Part shown: one piece after another, positions 34,222 through 43,092 of the stretch
Position numbering within the stretch: position 1 is the stretch's first letter
Layout: every line of letters begins with the position of its first letter
Translations under genes and position numbers: made by a program
Assembly (NCBI GenBank): GCA_045594065.1
Contig: JAZNXU010000030.1
Location: forward strand, 46,802-110,801
Origin: SIG565 sp045594065
GTDB lineage: Bacteria; Bacillota; Clostridia; Oscillospirales; Acutalibacteraceae
DNA length: 64,000 nucleotides
Direction of reading: 5' to 3'
Notes under the pieces: generated by a model
The model's input: only the letters and a program-made list of their open reading frames with translations
What the model was told of the DNA's origin: nothing
Database searches by the model: none

Positions 34222-36462
34222 TTATTTCAAATAGAACATTTTAGTCTGTCCCTTTTTAATGTTAAAGGTAAGTATATCACTGTTTTCGCTATAGTTTTTT
34301 TCTTCATAAAGTTCAAAAGCGGTACAGGTTTTTGGTAGCTTAATGCTAACAGTACCCGAGTGCGCCGCGTGTAGCGTTAGGAAGTTTTTGTTCACATGAA
34401 TCACATGACCTGTTTCCTCGTAAATATGTACGCCTGCATTTCGGGCAAACTCACGAACAACATCTGCGGTAATGTATTTAGCACCGTAGTAAATGGCGTT
34501 GTAGCCGTCATTTTCCTTGTAGGCAACGGCGGGCTTCCCGTTAGAGCAGAAGTGGCCAAGTACCGTGCAGCTTTCGTCATCGGCATAAATCATTGGGCAC
34601 AGCTGTGCGGGCATATAACCCTCACCAACAAATGCCTCATGGCCGTAGCGGTGTTTTAGGAATGCGCCGTAGAATTCGGCAGAGTCGATATTTTGTGTCA
34701 ATGGGTGCTCTGCGCCGTCAAATTGGAATAGGGGAGAGTGCACCTCCATTAATTCACTGCAACGGAATCCTAAAATATCCTGCATATTATCGGGGCTTAA
34801 TTTCTTTTCTTTATCGGGATTTATTAAGCCGCCGCCGTATAAAAAGAGCGCAGTAGCGTTATTTTTACGAAGCTTTGCCTTAATTTCCTCGCGCTCTTTA
34901 TCGGATAAATACATACAGTTAGCAAATATGTAAAGCTTGTAATCGGGCATATCGGGGTTAGCTAAATCGTTGTGGAAATAACTGTCCACAGGAGCGCCGA
35001 TATTGGCAATTTCATAGCTTCTGAACTGCTCAATGCACTCATTTGTTGTGTGCTTGGAAACGGCAACAATGCTTTCCTCATCGCATACAAAGGCAATTTC
35101 GCTGTTCTTTTTGCGGTCAAGACTGTAAGCAAGCTCACCGATTTTTTGCTGCTTTTCGAAAAGCTTATAAACGGCTGGGTACTTGTAGCGCTTACCGCCT
35201 ACAATCTGGTCAAACCACCAGCTTTGCAGGTCTTCGCAGATATTTCTGCCAAAATCGCGCTTTAATATATTAATGGTAGACTGTTCATTGAACATCATAT
35301 AGCGACCCGCAAAGAAGGAGTTTTCCGAGCAGGTGCGGGTGTCGTCTTCAACGATATACATTGTGTTTCTGAGCCTATATGAGTCAGGGCACTGGCGCTG
35401 ACCTGTAAAGCCACCTGGCTGACGGTTTTCGTAAACTCCCGGATTAGCAAGAAAATCCACATAGCCGCTATCGAGCACGCGTAAAACATTGGTAGCATTA
35501 GAGCCATAGATTACCTCACTCGAGCCTACTGCGCCAAAAAATGAGCCGACAAGCGTTCCTGGGAAATTCTCCTTAACAAGCCTTGCAAAATGGATAATGC
35601 TGTTAGCTGTTCCTGCGTGCCACGCTCTATAGAAATCGAAGGTGTTCTCATTAGTGTCAAAATCCACAAATACGCCGTGATTAGTGCCGTTTAAGGGCGG
35701 AGGGGGCGCGGGTAGGGTAGCGTGGAAGCGTTTAGGTCTGGAGAGTGCAAAATCTACCTCCTCTGAATAAAAACGCGCTTCGGTATTAGGAATAACGGGC
35801 TCTTTGACACCCTTGCCGTACTTTTCGTCGAGATATTTCTGGAATTCTCTGCGGAAAGAGGGGGAGGTGTCGGCATAGGCGCCTGTGGTAAAATCTTCAA
35901 TTCGGTTTATGTAGTACCATTCACTCGTACCCCCGCCTGCTAAGAATATACCTACAATTCTGTCGCCACAGGGTAGTGCTTTCAGGCGCTTGATGGTTTC
36001 AATCATAGTGTCGCCCATTTCATCGCGCCATTTCTGAGAGCATAGCGAGTGCATACCCTTTAGGTGCACATGGTAGGATTCGGCTGTAAGCAGGGTGGGA
36101 ATTTCACGGTAGTCTGTGTACTGCACCATCTCGTCAGGGTTGTTTTCGCACCACTCTTCGTTCGGGTGCAGACAAAAACGCACCATTATGTAGGCATCGG
36201 GTACGGCTTCAAAAAGGGCATTAGCCTCGGTTTCAAAGTCCTCAATAGCATTTTCGTCAAGCCCTAAGTTATTGCACATAACATAGTATATTTTGATTCC
36301 GGCATCGCCCAGCGCCTTAAAATAATCTTTATCAAGAGTTCTGCCATATTCACCAAAACGCGCTCTACAAGTCGTAACTGTAGCAGTCATCGGCGGGAAT
36401 ATTTTGTCTCCGATTTTAATGGCAGGTGAGCCATTGTGGTTAACAAGTTTTGCTTCTGTCAT
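34222..36462 (-). CDS. Large GH42-like / clan GH-A glycoside hydrolase-family protein
   Basis: The 746-residue protein has no signal peptide. Its N-terminal half reads like a TIM-barrel glycosidase (DYFKALGDAGIKIYYVMC, IVGIFLAGGGTSEWYY, FYRAWHAGTANSIIHFARLVKE). The middle (about 440-600) resembles the glutamine-amidotransferase-like trimerisation domain of GH42 beta-galactosidases (SYEIANIGAPVDSYFHNDL, YKLYIFANCMYLSDKERE), followed by a small beta domain. The Glu in TSEW is a possible catalytic acid but I cannot confirm it. The substrate is unknown; it lies with a PIG-L deacetylase-like gene 14 bases upstream and is probably co-transcribed with it, so a modified or acetylated sugar is plausible. 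Confidence 0.6.
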   Translation of the reverse strand: MTEAKLVNHNGSPAIKIGDKIFPPMTATVTTCRARFGEYGRTLDKDYFKALGDAGIKIYYVMCNNLGLDENAIEDFETEANALFEAVPDAYIMVRFCLHPNEEWCENNPDEMVQYTDYREIPTLLTAESYHVHLKGMHSLCSQKWRDEMGDTMIETIKRLKALPCGDRIVGIFLAGGGTSEWYYINRIEDFTTGAYADTSPSFRREFQKYLDEKYGKGVKEPVIPNTEARFYSEEVDFALSRPKRFHATLPAPPPPLNGTNHGVFVDFDTNENTFDFYRAWHAGTANSIIHFARLVKENFPGTLVGSFFGAVGSSEVIYGSNATNVLRVLDSGYVDFLANPGVYENRQPGGFTGQRQCPDSYRLRNTMYIVEDDTRTCSENSFFAGRYMMFNEQSTINILKRDFGRNICEDLQSWWFDQIVGGKRYKYPAVYKLFEKQQKIGELAYSLDRKKNSEIAFVCDEESIVAVSKHTTNECIEQFRSYEIANIGAPVDSYFHNDLANPDMPDYKLYIFANCMYLSDKEREEIKAKLRKNNATALFLYGGGLINPDKEKKLSPDNMQDILGFRCSELMEVHSPLFQFDGAEHPLTQNIDSAEFYGAFLKHRYGHEAFVGEGYMPAQLCPMIYADDESCTVLGHFCSNGKPAVAYKENDGYNAIYYGAKYITADVVREFARNAGVHIYEETGHVIHVNKNFLTLHAAHSGTVSIKLPKTCTAFELYEEKNYSENSDILTFNIKKGQTKMFYLK

Positions 36463-36476
36463 TTTGAAAACTTCCT

Positions 36477-37211
36477 TTATAATTCATATGTTTGGTCAAG
36501 CGCAGTTCTCATATCGGTAAGTCTAAAGTGGTCAAGCTCTCCCAGGCAAAAACACTCGGCGCGAACGCAGTTGTGCATCTCCCTTGCGGCTAAGTACCCG
36601 CGCAGACGGGAAAGGGTATCATAATAGCCTAAATAGTTGAAATATTTGGCGTGGGTTGCTAAATATATGTGCTGAATAGCCTTGTACCAAAGGTCATAGG
36701 ATTCGGTAACATCAACATATAAATAGGGAACAAAGTCTTTCATATCTTCCCAGTTTTCAGCGTAGTAAATCTTACTAACCGAGTGGGGCGGTATCGCTCC
36801 GCTCGAGAATGCCGCGCGGCGCACCGCCTTACGCACAATTTTCGGTGCTAAGATGTGGTCCTCGTGATAGCTGCCGTCCCAGTGAGTGAGTATTATATCG
36901 GGCTTTTCGCGGCGAATAATATCAGCCATAGCGTTATATATTTCTTCATTTTCAGGCACACTCGCATCAGTATAGTTCATGCAAATAAATTTGCCACCAA
37001 GCTCTTCGGCGAACTTTGTAGCGCCCTCAATATTAATTTTCTTAAATTCCTCGGCGGTAAACTCTTGGGGGTGTCCGCCCTCGCCCGCAGTTATTGCAAC
37101 GGTGGTGATTTTATCCCCCATTAAGCTATGTTTAGCAAGGGTTTTTCCGCAGGTAAGCTCGGCGTCGAGTATATGAGCGCCAACCGCCATAATATGTAAT
37201 TGTTTTCTCAT
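36477..37211 (-). CDS. PIG-L/LmbE-family protein with altered HPDD motif
   Basis: The 244-residue protein has the PIG-L (LmbE) deacetylase fold. The second metal/catalytic motif THWDGSYHEDHI is present (HxxDxxxDH type). The first motif, normally AHPDDxE, reads AHILDAE (H13, I14, L15, D16, A17, E18). Using MshB as reference, the zinc ligands His and second Asp are kept, while the first Asp, the general base, is replaced by Leu15. The enzyme may be slow, inactive or use another base. It precedes the GH42-like gene in one transcript. The other PIG-L protein in the window (60878) keeps both Asp. Confidence 0.75.
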   Translation of the reverse strand: MRKQLHIMAVGAHILDAELTCGKTLAKHSLMGDKITTVAITAGEGGHPQEFTAEEFKKINIEGATKFAEELGGKFICMNYTDASVPENEEIYNAMADIIRREKPDIILTHWDGSYHEDHILAPKIVRKAVRRAAFSSGAIPPHSVSKIYYAENWEDMKDFVPYLYVDVTESYDLWYKAIQHIYLATHAKYFNYLGYYDTLSRLRGYLAAREMHNCVRAECFCLGELDHFRLTDMRTALDQTYEL

Positions 37212-37307
37212 AATTAACCCCCTAAAATATACCTTGATTTAATAGTAAGATTTTAAAGGCAAAATGTCAATAGATTTTTGGTTAAAATGCGAAACAAATT
37301 TTTATAC

Positions 37308-37354
37308 ACGCAAGCGTATTTCACAGCGAAGCTATTTCACTCGCCGTAAGGCGA
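37308..37354. repeat. Micro-hairpin cluster downstream of tmRNA
   Basis: ACGC-AA-GCGT (37308-37317), AGC-GAA-GCT (37325-37333) and TCGCC-GTAA-GGCGA (37341-37354) are strung together in an otherwise AT-rich spacer, like the clusters at 34131 and 46895. Confidence 0.5.
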
Positions 37355-37362
37355 ATACAACT

Positions 37363-37396
37363 AAAAAAAACGACTTGTCGAAACAAGTCGTTTTTT
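37363..37396 (-). terminator. tmRNA terminator
   Basis: AAAACGACTTG / CAAGTCGTTTT stem with T-runs; read on the minus strand it ends the tmRNA transcript just after the CCA end. Confidence 0.88.
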
Positions 37397-37397
37397 C

Positions 37398-37743
37398 TGG
37401 TGGAGGCGAGGGGAATTGAACCCCTGTCCGAAAATTCATTCCTACGGTTTTCTCCGAGCGCAGTTACTTGAAAAAATTCCCCGAAATTAAACTCAGGCAA
37501 CAAACCTTAAAATCGGGTAGCCTTTAATCCGTGACGCGTTATAAGGCACTCGCGCGTTCACGTTCACCGCTAATCGACGCCCGTACAAAGCCGCGGTACT
37601 CTCTGCTTGGACGGCTGCCTAATTAGGCAGCAAGTGCAACTTTATTGTTGTCAGTTAATTTTAAATTTGCGGCTTTTATAGCGGTACCGCACCGCTGCTC
37701 GCTTACCGTAGTTCAAAATCCCCGTCGAAACCATTACGCCCCC
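37398..37743 (-). ncRNA. ssrA: Transfer-messenger RNA (tmRNA)
   Basis: The 346-base RNA starts GGGGGCGTAATGGTTTCGAC and ends in a T-arm and acceptor, CGCCTCCACCA, that pairs with the 5' GGGGGCG. The tag reading frame lies at 37670-37623 and encodes ANLKLTDNNKVALAA followed by TAA; the ALAA end is the usual proteolysis signal. It rescues stalled ribosomes with SmpB, whose gene lies 65 bases upstream on the same strand. The CCA end is encoded. Confidence 0.97.
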
Positions 37744-37808
37744 ATATAGCGCCTTACGGCGCAGATAAGAGATAAAAGATAAGAGAGAATAGATATAAAT
37801 GTGTAGAT

Positions 37809-38267
37809 TTACTGATTTCTTTCTTTTATAGCCCTTTCAATATCTCGATTAGCCGCTTTCTTGGCAGCTTCGGCGCGCTTATCATAAAGCTTTTTACCCT
37901 TGCACAGCCCTAACTGCACCTTAATGAGTGAGCCTTTAAAATAAAGCGACAGTGGAATAAGGGTCAGTCCCTGCTGTTGAGTGACACCGAGAAGCCGCAT
38001 AATCTCCTTTTTGTGGAGTAACAGCTTACGGTTGCGCATTGGCGGCTTATTAAATATATTGCCCTGCTCGTAAGGTGAAATATGCATCTGCTTAATAATC
38101 ATTTCGCCGTTATCAACACTGCACCAAGCGTCCTTTAAATTAACGCCGCCGCGCCTTATTGACTTTATTTCGGTGCCAGAGAGGGCAATACCGGCTTCAA
38201 GGCTTTCAACCACGAAATAATCGTGAAAGGCTTTTTTGTTTGTTGTAACTGTTTTAACATTATCCAC
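37809..38267 (-). CDS. smpB: SsrA-binding protein SmpB
   Basis: The 152-residue protein is SmpB, which binds tmRNA and delivers it to stalled ribosomes. Typical segments are KKAFHDYFVVESLEAGIALSG, TEIKSIRRGGVNLKDAWC and RNRKLLLHKKEIMRL. The basic C-terminal tail (KGKKLYDKRAEAAKKAANRD...) threads the mRNA channel. It starts with GTG behind a perfect AGGAGG, and lies next to ssrA, as in many Firmicutes. Confidence 0.97.
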   Translation of the reverse strand: MDNVKTVTTNKKAFHDYFVVESLEAGIALSGTEIKSIRRGGVNLKDAWCSVDNGEMIIKQMHISPYEQGNIFNKPPMRNRKLLLHKKEIMRLLGVTQQQGLTLIPLSLYFKGSLIKVQLGLCKGKKLYDKRAEAAKKAANRDIERAIKERNQ

Positions 38268-38331
38268 CGTTATACCTCCTCGGATAGAAAATTATAACAT
38301 AAATATAGTCTTTGGTCAAGATAAATAAGAT

Positions 38332-38362
38332 GTAAAAAAACCGCCAATTTCGGCGGTTTTTA
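38332..38362 (-). terminator. Terminator of the amidase gene
   Basis: ACCGCC / GGCGGT stem with a T-run on the minus strand, between the amidase stop and smpB. Confidence 0.85.
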
Positions 38363-38364
38363 AA

Positions 38365-40383
38365 CTATTGAATCGAACGGAAATAATCGACAATTCCAGC
38401 CACTATGGCATCGGCTTTTTTGTCGGTTGTCGCGCTGTTTACTATGTTATTATAGTCAAATTTGTTCGAGATAAATCCGTTTTCTGTAAGAACAACGGGG
38501 CAGGCGGTCACGCGCGAAACATAGTAATAATGCGATTCAACCTCCCATATCTTTTGGTAGACCTCGGCGTTTTCTGTTCTTTGCAAAATAAATTCTGCGG
38601 CAGTTCTTGAATAAGGCGTGAAATACGCTGATAAAAATCCAGTGGGGGAAGTGCTTGTGCTTGAATCATGGTGAATAGCCACACACAGGTCGGCGTTAGC
38701 ATCTCGCAGTAAATTCATTCGGTCGGGCGGGGAAATATAAGTATCGCTACTTACTCTGTTCATAAGAACAGTAGCGCCCGTAGCCTCCAGCCGTTCTCTG
38801 ACCTTATTAGCCAGAGTAAGGTTGAACTGAGCCTCGTTATTGTTGCCAATCCAAGCGCCGCCGTCTTTGCCGCCGTGACCGACATCAATATATACAGTGA
38901 TTCCGTTGAGTGAATCTTCGCTCTCCATTTTTGCGGGATTTAAAAATTTGAAAACCAGATTATTGTTTTCATCATAATAGCAGTCCCAACCGTAAAAGCC
39001 GCCCGTTTTGTTAAGGGTAAGCCTTAGTGTGTAATCTGATTCATTTTTTATTATTTCGGCACTTTTGAATATAGGGTGATTCTCGGGCAGAGCAATTTCG
39101 CCCTCGAAAACGGTGGCATAGCAAAATGTAATATCTATGTAGGAAAAAGTTACGGCATCCATAGTGTAGCCGAGTCGTGTTTTTCTGTACGACTGATTAA
39201 GCGCTTCAAAATAGAACGGCGCTTTCCAGTCACTCTCAAGCGTAAGGGTGGTATATCTGCCGTCGGTTTCGAAGCCTTTAATGCTGAGCTCATTATGGTC
39301 GGGCAGTATTCCCACCGATGTAGTCGCCACGGTTTGTGAGTAGCTTTCGGTCGGATATGATACATTGTAAATTCGCCTGCCGCAACGAAGTGTATAATAC
39401 TCTTTGCTTCCGTTTGTAACAATTCCCTCGGCGCAATAGTCCTGAGTGCCCTCGGGTAAATAGTTGTTGTATGGCCGCGAATCGTCATCGGTAGTGTCGC
39501 CCTCAAAGGTTTCGGCGCTACGCGTAACAATTGTAGCAATAAGCCCCGAGCCTACATCGATATACTTGCCGCCGCTGGGCGTAACCGACGGGTCAGAGTC
39601 TTTTATAATACTGCTTTTCTTAACGGTTACGGCGCCCGATTGCATAGTTTCGGTAATACCGTTATAGGTCGCCTTAAAGGTTATTTTACCAATGTTTATG
39701 TCACTTACATTGCCCGATGGCAACCTGAATGTTCCTGTGTAATTGGTAAAAGCGCCGCTTTCTGCAATGCCTGCATCACCGTCGTTTTTAAGCGAGGTTT
39801 TCTGGCAGGTAACGGTTTGCCCGTTCAGCGTTGCGGTAACTGTGCTTCCGTCACGCGCCATAACGCTAACCGTTAGCACCGAGCCGCTGCTGTAGGTTTT
39901 ACTGCCTGCGGGCTCATAGCTTTCAATAACTACATAGCGGTAGCGCACTGTTTTTGTAATTACTTTATCCTTGTGCTCAAACTTAAAGGTGTTGGCACCA
40001 ATTTTAAGCTCAGCTGTAAAAGTAAACGAGCCATCGGTATTACGCTCGACCTCTTCACCGTTTAAAAGCAGCTTTTCTTCGGGGTCGGAGGAGCCTGAAA
40101 ATACAAAGGTGGGCTCGGTGGTGGTAACATCATCGTCTGCAGGCGATGAAATAATAAGTTCTATTTCCGGCTCAGGCTCGGGCTCTGGTATCGGCTCAGG
40201 TTCTGGCTCGGGCTCTGTAACGGGCGCATCACTTACGGTAGGCTCATTCGGTTGAGGCTCCGATTTACCACCCACAATTATGCAGGCGGCGACGGTTATA
40301 GACACTATAAGCAACACACTTACTGCAGCTATTATATTGCGCGGCGTGAGGTATTTCTTCAAATTTTTTAATAATTCGGACAT
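38365..40383 (-). CDS. Membrane-anchored N-acetylmuramoyl-L-alanine amidase
   Basis: This 672-residue cell-surface protein has an N-terminal membrane segment (about 15-37; IIAAVSVLLIVSITVAACII), a Glu-Pro repeat linker (about 50-75), two or three Ig-like beta domains (about 80-260) and a further beta region. A C-terminal Amidase_3 domain starts near 490: TVYIDVGHGGKDGGAW (zinc His), AQFNLTLANKVRERLE, VAIHHDSS (zinc His) and LTENGFISN (catalytic Glu). It cleaves the MurNAc to L-Ala bond in peptidoglycan. The EP linker would span part of the wall. It is monocistronic, with its own terminator. Confidence 0.88.
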   Translation of the reverse strand: MSELLKNLKKYLTPRNIIAAVSVLLIVSITVAACIIVGGKSEPQPNEPTVSDAPVTEPEPEPEPIPEPEPEPEIELIISSPADDDVTTTEPTFVFSGSSDPEEKLLLNGEEVERNTDGSFTFTAELKIGANTFKFEHKDKVITKTVRYRYVVIESYEPAGSKTYSSGSVLTVSVMARDGSTVTATLNGQTVTCQKTSLKNDGDAGIAESGAFTNYTGTFRLPSGNVSDINIGKITFKATYNGITETMQSGAVTVKKSSIIKDSDPSVTPSGGKYIDVGSGLIATIVTRSAETFEGDTTDDDSRPYNNYLPEGTQDYCAEGIVTNGSKEYYTLRCGRRIYNVSYPTESYSQTVATTSVGILPDHNELSIKGFETDGRYTTLTLESDWKAPFYFEALNQSYRKTRLGYTMDAVTFSYIDITFCYATVFEGEIALPENHPIFKSAEIIKNESDYTLRLTLNKTGGFYGWDCYYDENNNLVFKFLNPAKMESEDSLNGITVYIDVGHGGKDGGAWIGNNNEAQFNLTLANKVRERLEATGATVLMNRVSSDTYISPPDRMNLLRDANADLCVAIHHDSSTSTSPTGFLSAYFTPYSRTAAEFILQRTENAEVYQKIWEVESHYYYVSRVTACPVVLTENGFISNKFDYNNIVNSATTDKKADAIVAGIVDYFRSIQ

Positions 40384-40516
40384 AGATGGACTCCTAAAAT
40401 AATAACTGCTTATACTCTAACACAAATGCGGGAATTTGTCAAAAAATAAATTGAATACATAAAATGCACATATTTGCGCATAAAAGACCTATTTTATGCA
40501 TAATAATTTAAAAACA

Positions 40517-40554
40517 AGAATTTTTATGCAAAACACTTGCATTTTTATGAAATG
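40517..40554. promoter_or_regulatory. Two candidate ArgR (ARG) boxes upstream of the amino acid transporter
   Basis: Read on the minus strand, 40554-40534 contains ATAAAAATGCAAG, matching the B. subtilis ARG-box core ATAAAAATKCAAK at all 13 positions. A second, weaker copy (ATAAAAATTC) lies at 40533-40516. The better box overlaps the predicted -35 (TTGCAT at 40537-40542), so repression by arginine-bound ArgR is likely. This points to arginine or a related basic amino acid as the transported substrate. Confidence 0.65.
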
Positions 40555-40565
40555 TATGATATATT
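40537..40565 (+). promoter_or_regulatory. Promoter of the amino acid ABC transporter
   Basis: TTGCAT (40537-40542), 17-base spacer, TATATT (40560-40565), 33 bases before the binding-protein ATG; the -35 is inside the ARG-like box. Confidence 0.65.
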
Positions 40566-40597
40566 ATTAACATAAACTTTTTTCAGGAGGAAAAATT

Positions 40598-41401
40598 ATG
40601 AAAAAAATATTAGCATTAGTAATGGCAGTTTTAATGGTTGCTTGTTGCTTCGCAGGATGTGGCAATGATGACGGTATTAAGATTGGCGTTCAGACAACCA
40701 CAACAGGCGACATTTATGCATCGGGCGACTTTGGCGAGGATGCAGTTACCCGTTACGACAACGGCGCATTAGCAGTTGAGGCTTTAAAAAGCGGCAAGGT
40801 TGATTGCGTTATTATTGATAACGAGCCTGCAAAATCCTATGTAGCTGCAAACAAGGGTCTTAAAATTCTTGAAACCGAGTATGCTGTTGAGGATTATGCA
40901 ATTTGCTTCCAGAAAGGCAGCAGCTTAAAGGCTGATGTTGACGCCGCTTTAAAGGCACTTATCGACGATGGCTCTGTAAAGAAGATTGTTGATAAATACA
41001 TCAATGCTTCGGGCGAGGCTTTGGTAGGCGTTCCTGTTAAGGCTGTAGATACCGATAAGCCTAATCTTACAATGGCTACAAATGCTGAGTTCCCGCCCTA
41101 TGAGTATATCGACGGTGATATGTACTACGGTATCGATGTTGAGGTTGCCAAGATCATTGCCGACAAGCTCGGTTATGACCTTGTAATTGAAAATGTTGCT
41201 TTCGATTCCATTATCCCCGGCGTTCAAACCGGTAAATACTCAATGGGTATGGCAGGTATGACCGTAACTGATGACAGAATTGAAAAGGTTGACTTCTCTT
41301 CAACATATGCTACAGGCATTCAGGTTGTTATCGTTAAGGAAGAGGGCGGCAAGATTAACACTATTGAGGACCTCGACCCTTACTATCTTCCTGCTGAATA
41401 A
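40598..41401 (+). CDS. Amino acid ABC transporter substrate-binding lipoprotein, circularly permuted
   Basis: The 267-residue protein is an SBP_bac_3-type lipoprotein with signal peptide and lipobox FAGC (Cys21). The lobe order is reversed relative to the family. Residues about 25-138 (IKIGVQTTTTGDIY ... VDCVIIDNEPAKSYVA ... KKIVDKYINA) correspond to the usual second half. Residues about 150-260 (NLTMATNAEFPPYEYIDGD, GIDVEVAKIIADKLGY, AGMTVTDDRIEKVDFS, INTIEDLD) correspond to the usual first half. The new ends fall at the junction where TIEDL normally runs into KIGVQ. Both lobes look complete, so it should still fold and bind a polar amino acid. AGGAGG precedes the ATG. Confidence 0.88.
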   Translation: MKKILALVMAVLMVACCFAGCGNDDGIKIGVQTTTTGDIYASGDFGEDAVTRYDNGALAVEALKSGKVDCVIIDNEPAKSYVAANKGLKILETEYAVEDYAICFQKGSSLKADVDAALKALIDDGSVKKIVDKYINASGEALVGVPVKAVDTDKPNLTMATNAEFPPYEYIDGDMYYGIDVEVAKIIADKLGYDLVIENVAFDSIIPGVQTGKYSMGMAGMTVTDDRIEKVDFSSTYATGIQVVIVKEEGGKINTIEDLDPYYLPAE

Positions 41402-41421
41402 TAATTAATTTCGCGCATATT

Positions 41422-41453
41422 TCAGGGCGGATTTTGTTCCGCCCTGTTTTTCC
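41422..41453 (+). terminator. Intercistronic terminator after the binding protein gene
   Basis: CAGGGCGGA / TCCGCCCTG stem with a TTTTGT loop and TTTTT. Partial termination here would keep the binding protein in excess over the membrane subunits. Confidence 0.85.
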
Positions 41454-41487
41454 GTTTGTTATATATTAAAGGAAAGGAGAGTTGAAC

Positions 41488-42252
41488 ATGGCTTTTTTTA
41501 GTAATTTATGGAACAGTATAGCCACATTTTTTACAGAGCAGTATACCGAATTCCACCGTGTTATGATAGATGGCGACCGCTACAAATTTATTTTTCAAGG
41601 CTTAGAGAATACATTTATAATCACCTTTGGTGCGCTGGCTATCGGTGTTATTATTGGTATAATTGTGGCGGCTATCCGCACATCTTTTGATAAGAACAAA
41701 GAAACGCTTAAAATCCGCGGTGGTATAGGTTATGGAATACTCAGCGTTCTTAATGCTATATGCAAGTTCTATTTAACGGTAGCGCGCGGCACCCCCGTTG
41801 TTGTTCAACTTATGATTTCATATTTCATTATCTTTGCGGCGGCGGACGACGGCGTACCTGTTGCAATATTTGCGTTCGGTATAAACTCTGGCGCGTATGT
41901 TGCCGAAATTTTCCGTGCAGGTATTATGGCGGTGGATAATGGTCAGTTTGAGGCAGGCAGAAGCCTTGGCTTCAACTACTTCCAAACAATGTGGTACATA
42001 GTAATACCGCAGATGTTCAAAACCGTTTTGCCAACCCTTTGCAATGAATTTATAGCGCTTTTAAAAGAAACTTCGGTTGCAGGATATGTTGGAGTTACCG
42101 ACCTTACTAAAGCGGGTAACACAATCGCAGGCAGAACATTCTCGTATTTTATTCCGCTGCTTAGCGTTGCGGCAATATATCTTGTGCTTGTTATAATTCT
42201 CTCCTGGCTTGTAGGAATACTTGAAAGGAGGTTGCGTAAGAGTGACCACTAG
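41488..42252 (+). CDS. Amino acid ABC transporter permease (HisM/HisQ type)
   Basis: The protein (about 254 residues) is a polar amino acid permease. It has several hydrophobic segments (for example FIITFGALAIGVIIGIIVAA and LLSVAAIYLVLVIILSWL) and the coupling-helix EAA-type loop FEAGRSLGFNYFQTMWYIVIPQ. The segment ARGTPVVVQLMISYF is typical of the family. A GGAGAG lies 7 bases before the ATG at 41488. The ATPase gene starts inside its 3' end, so the two are translated together. Confidence 0.9.
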   Translation: MAFFSNLWNSIATFFTEQYTEFHRVMIDGDRYKFIFQGLENTFIITFGALAIGVIIGIIVAAIRTSFDKNKETLKIRGGIGYGILSVLNAICKFYLTVARGTPVVVQLMISYFIIFAAADDGVPVAIFAFGINSGAYVAEIFRAGIMAVDNGQFEAGRSLGFNYFQTMWYIVIPQMFKTVLPTLCNEFIALLKETSVAGYVGVTDLTKAGNTIAGRTFSYFIPLLSVAAIYLVLVIILSWLVGILERRLRKSDH

Positions 42253-42985
42253 CGATAATGTTATAATTAAGGTTGATGAGCTGCAGAAATCCTTTGGTAA
42301 GGTAGAGGTGCTAAAAGGCATTAATATCGAAATCAAAAAGGGCGAGGTTGTTGTGGTTATAGGTGCCTCGGGCTCGGGTAAATCCACTTTTTTACGCTGC
42401 CTTAACCGCCTTGAGGAGCCAACGGGCGGTAAGATTTATTTCGGTGGACAGGATATTACCTCTAAAAAATCTGATATAAACCACCATAGACAGAAAATGG
42501 GAATGGTATTTCAGCAGTTTAACCTGTTTCCTCATATGACAATTCTTAAAAATATGACAAAGGCGCCAATAACCTTGCTTGGCCTTTCTAAAGCCGATGC
42601 CGAGAAAAAGGCACTCGAGCTCTTAGAGAGAGTAGGTCTTGCTGACAGAGCCGACGCTTATCCGTCCCAGCTTTCGGGCGGGCAGAAGCAACGCGTGGCG
42701 ATAGTTCGCGCCCTTGCTATGAGCCCAGATGTTATGCTGTTCGATGAGCCGACCAGTGCGCTCGACCCCGAAATGGTAGGCGAGGTGCTTGAGGTTATGA
42801 AAGGGCTTGCTCGCGACGGCATGACAATGGTGGTGGTAACCCACGAAATGGGTTTTGCTCGCGAGGTTGCCGATAGAGTAATTTTTATTGACGACGGCGT
42901 TATAGTTGAAGAGGCTCCGCCCGAGGAATTCTTCGCGAATCCCAAATCTCCCCGTCTTAAAGATTTCTTATCTAAAGTACTTTAA
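42242..42985 (+). CDS. Amino acid ABC transporter ATP-binding protein
   Basis: The 247-residue ATPase has Walker A GASGSGKST, Q-loop QQFNLFPHMT, the signature LSGGQKQRVAIVRAL, Walker B VMLFDEPTSALDPEM and H-loop VVTHEMGFA. This set is typical of GlnQ/HisP-like amino acid transport ATPases. The start is GTG at 42242, chosen because AAAGGAGG lies about 10 bases upstream; it overlaps the permease stop by 11 bases. With the binding protein and permease it makes a complete importer for a polar, possibly basic, amino acid. Confidence 0.93.
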   Translation: MTTSDNVIIKVDELQKSFGKVEVLKGINIEIKKGEVVVVIGASGSGKSTFLRCLNRLEEPTGGKIYFGGQDITSKKSDINHHRQKMGMVFQQFNLFPHMTILKNMTKAPITLLGLSKADAEKKALELLERVGLADRADAYPSQLSGGQKQRVAIVRALAMSPDVMLFDEPTSALDPEMVGEVLEVMKGLARDGMTMVVVTHEMGFAREVADRVIFIDDGVIVEEAPPEEFFANPKSPRLKDFLSKVL

Positions 42986-42990
42986 TATCG

Positions 42991-43030
42991 AAATCCCGTC
43001 TATTTACTTAGATGGGATTTTTTCTTTTTT
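42991..43030 (+). terminator. Terminator of the ABC transporter operon
   Basis: AAATCCCGTCTA / TAGATGGGATTT stem followed by a long T-rich run. Confidence 0.88.
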
Positions 43031-43042
43031 TGTCAAAACACA

Positions 43043-43071
43043 TTGAAATATGTATGCTTTTGCCGTATAAT
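43043..43071 (+). promoter_or_regulatory. Promoter of mtaB
   Basis: TTGAAA (43043-43048), 17-base spacer, TATAAT (43066-43071), 22 bases before the mtaB ATG. Confidence 0.75.
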
Positions 43072-43092
43072 TAAATAGATTGGAGAGGTTTT

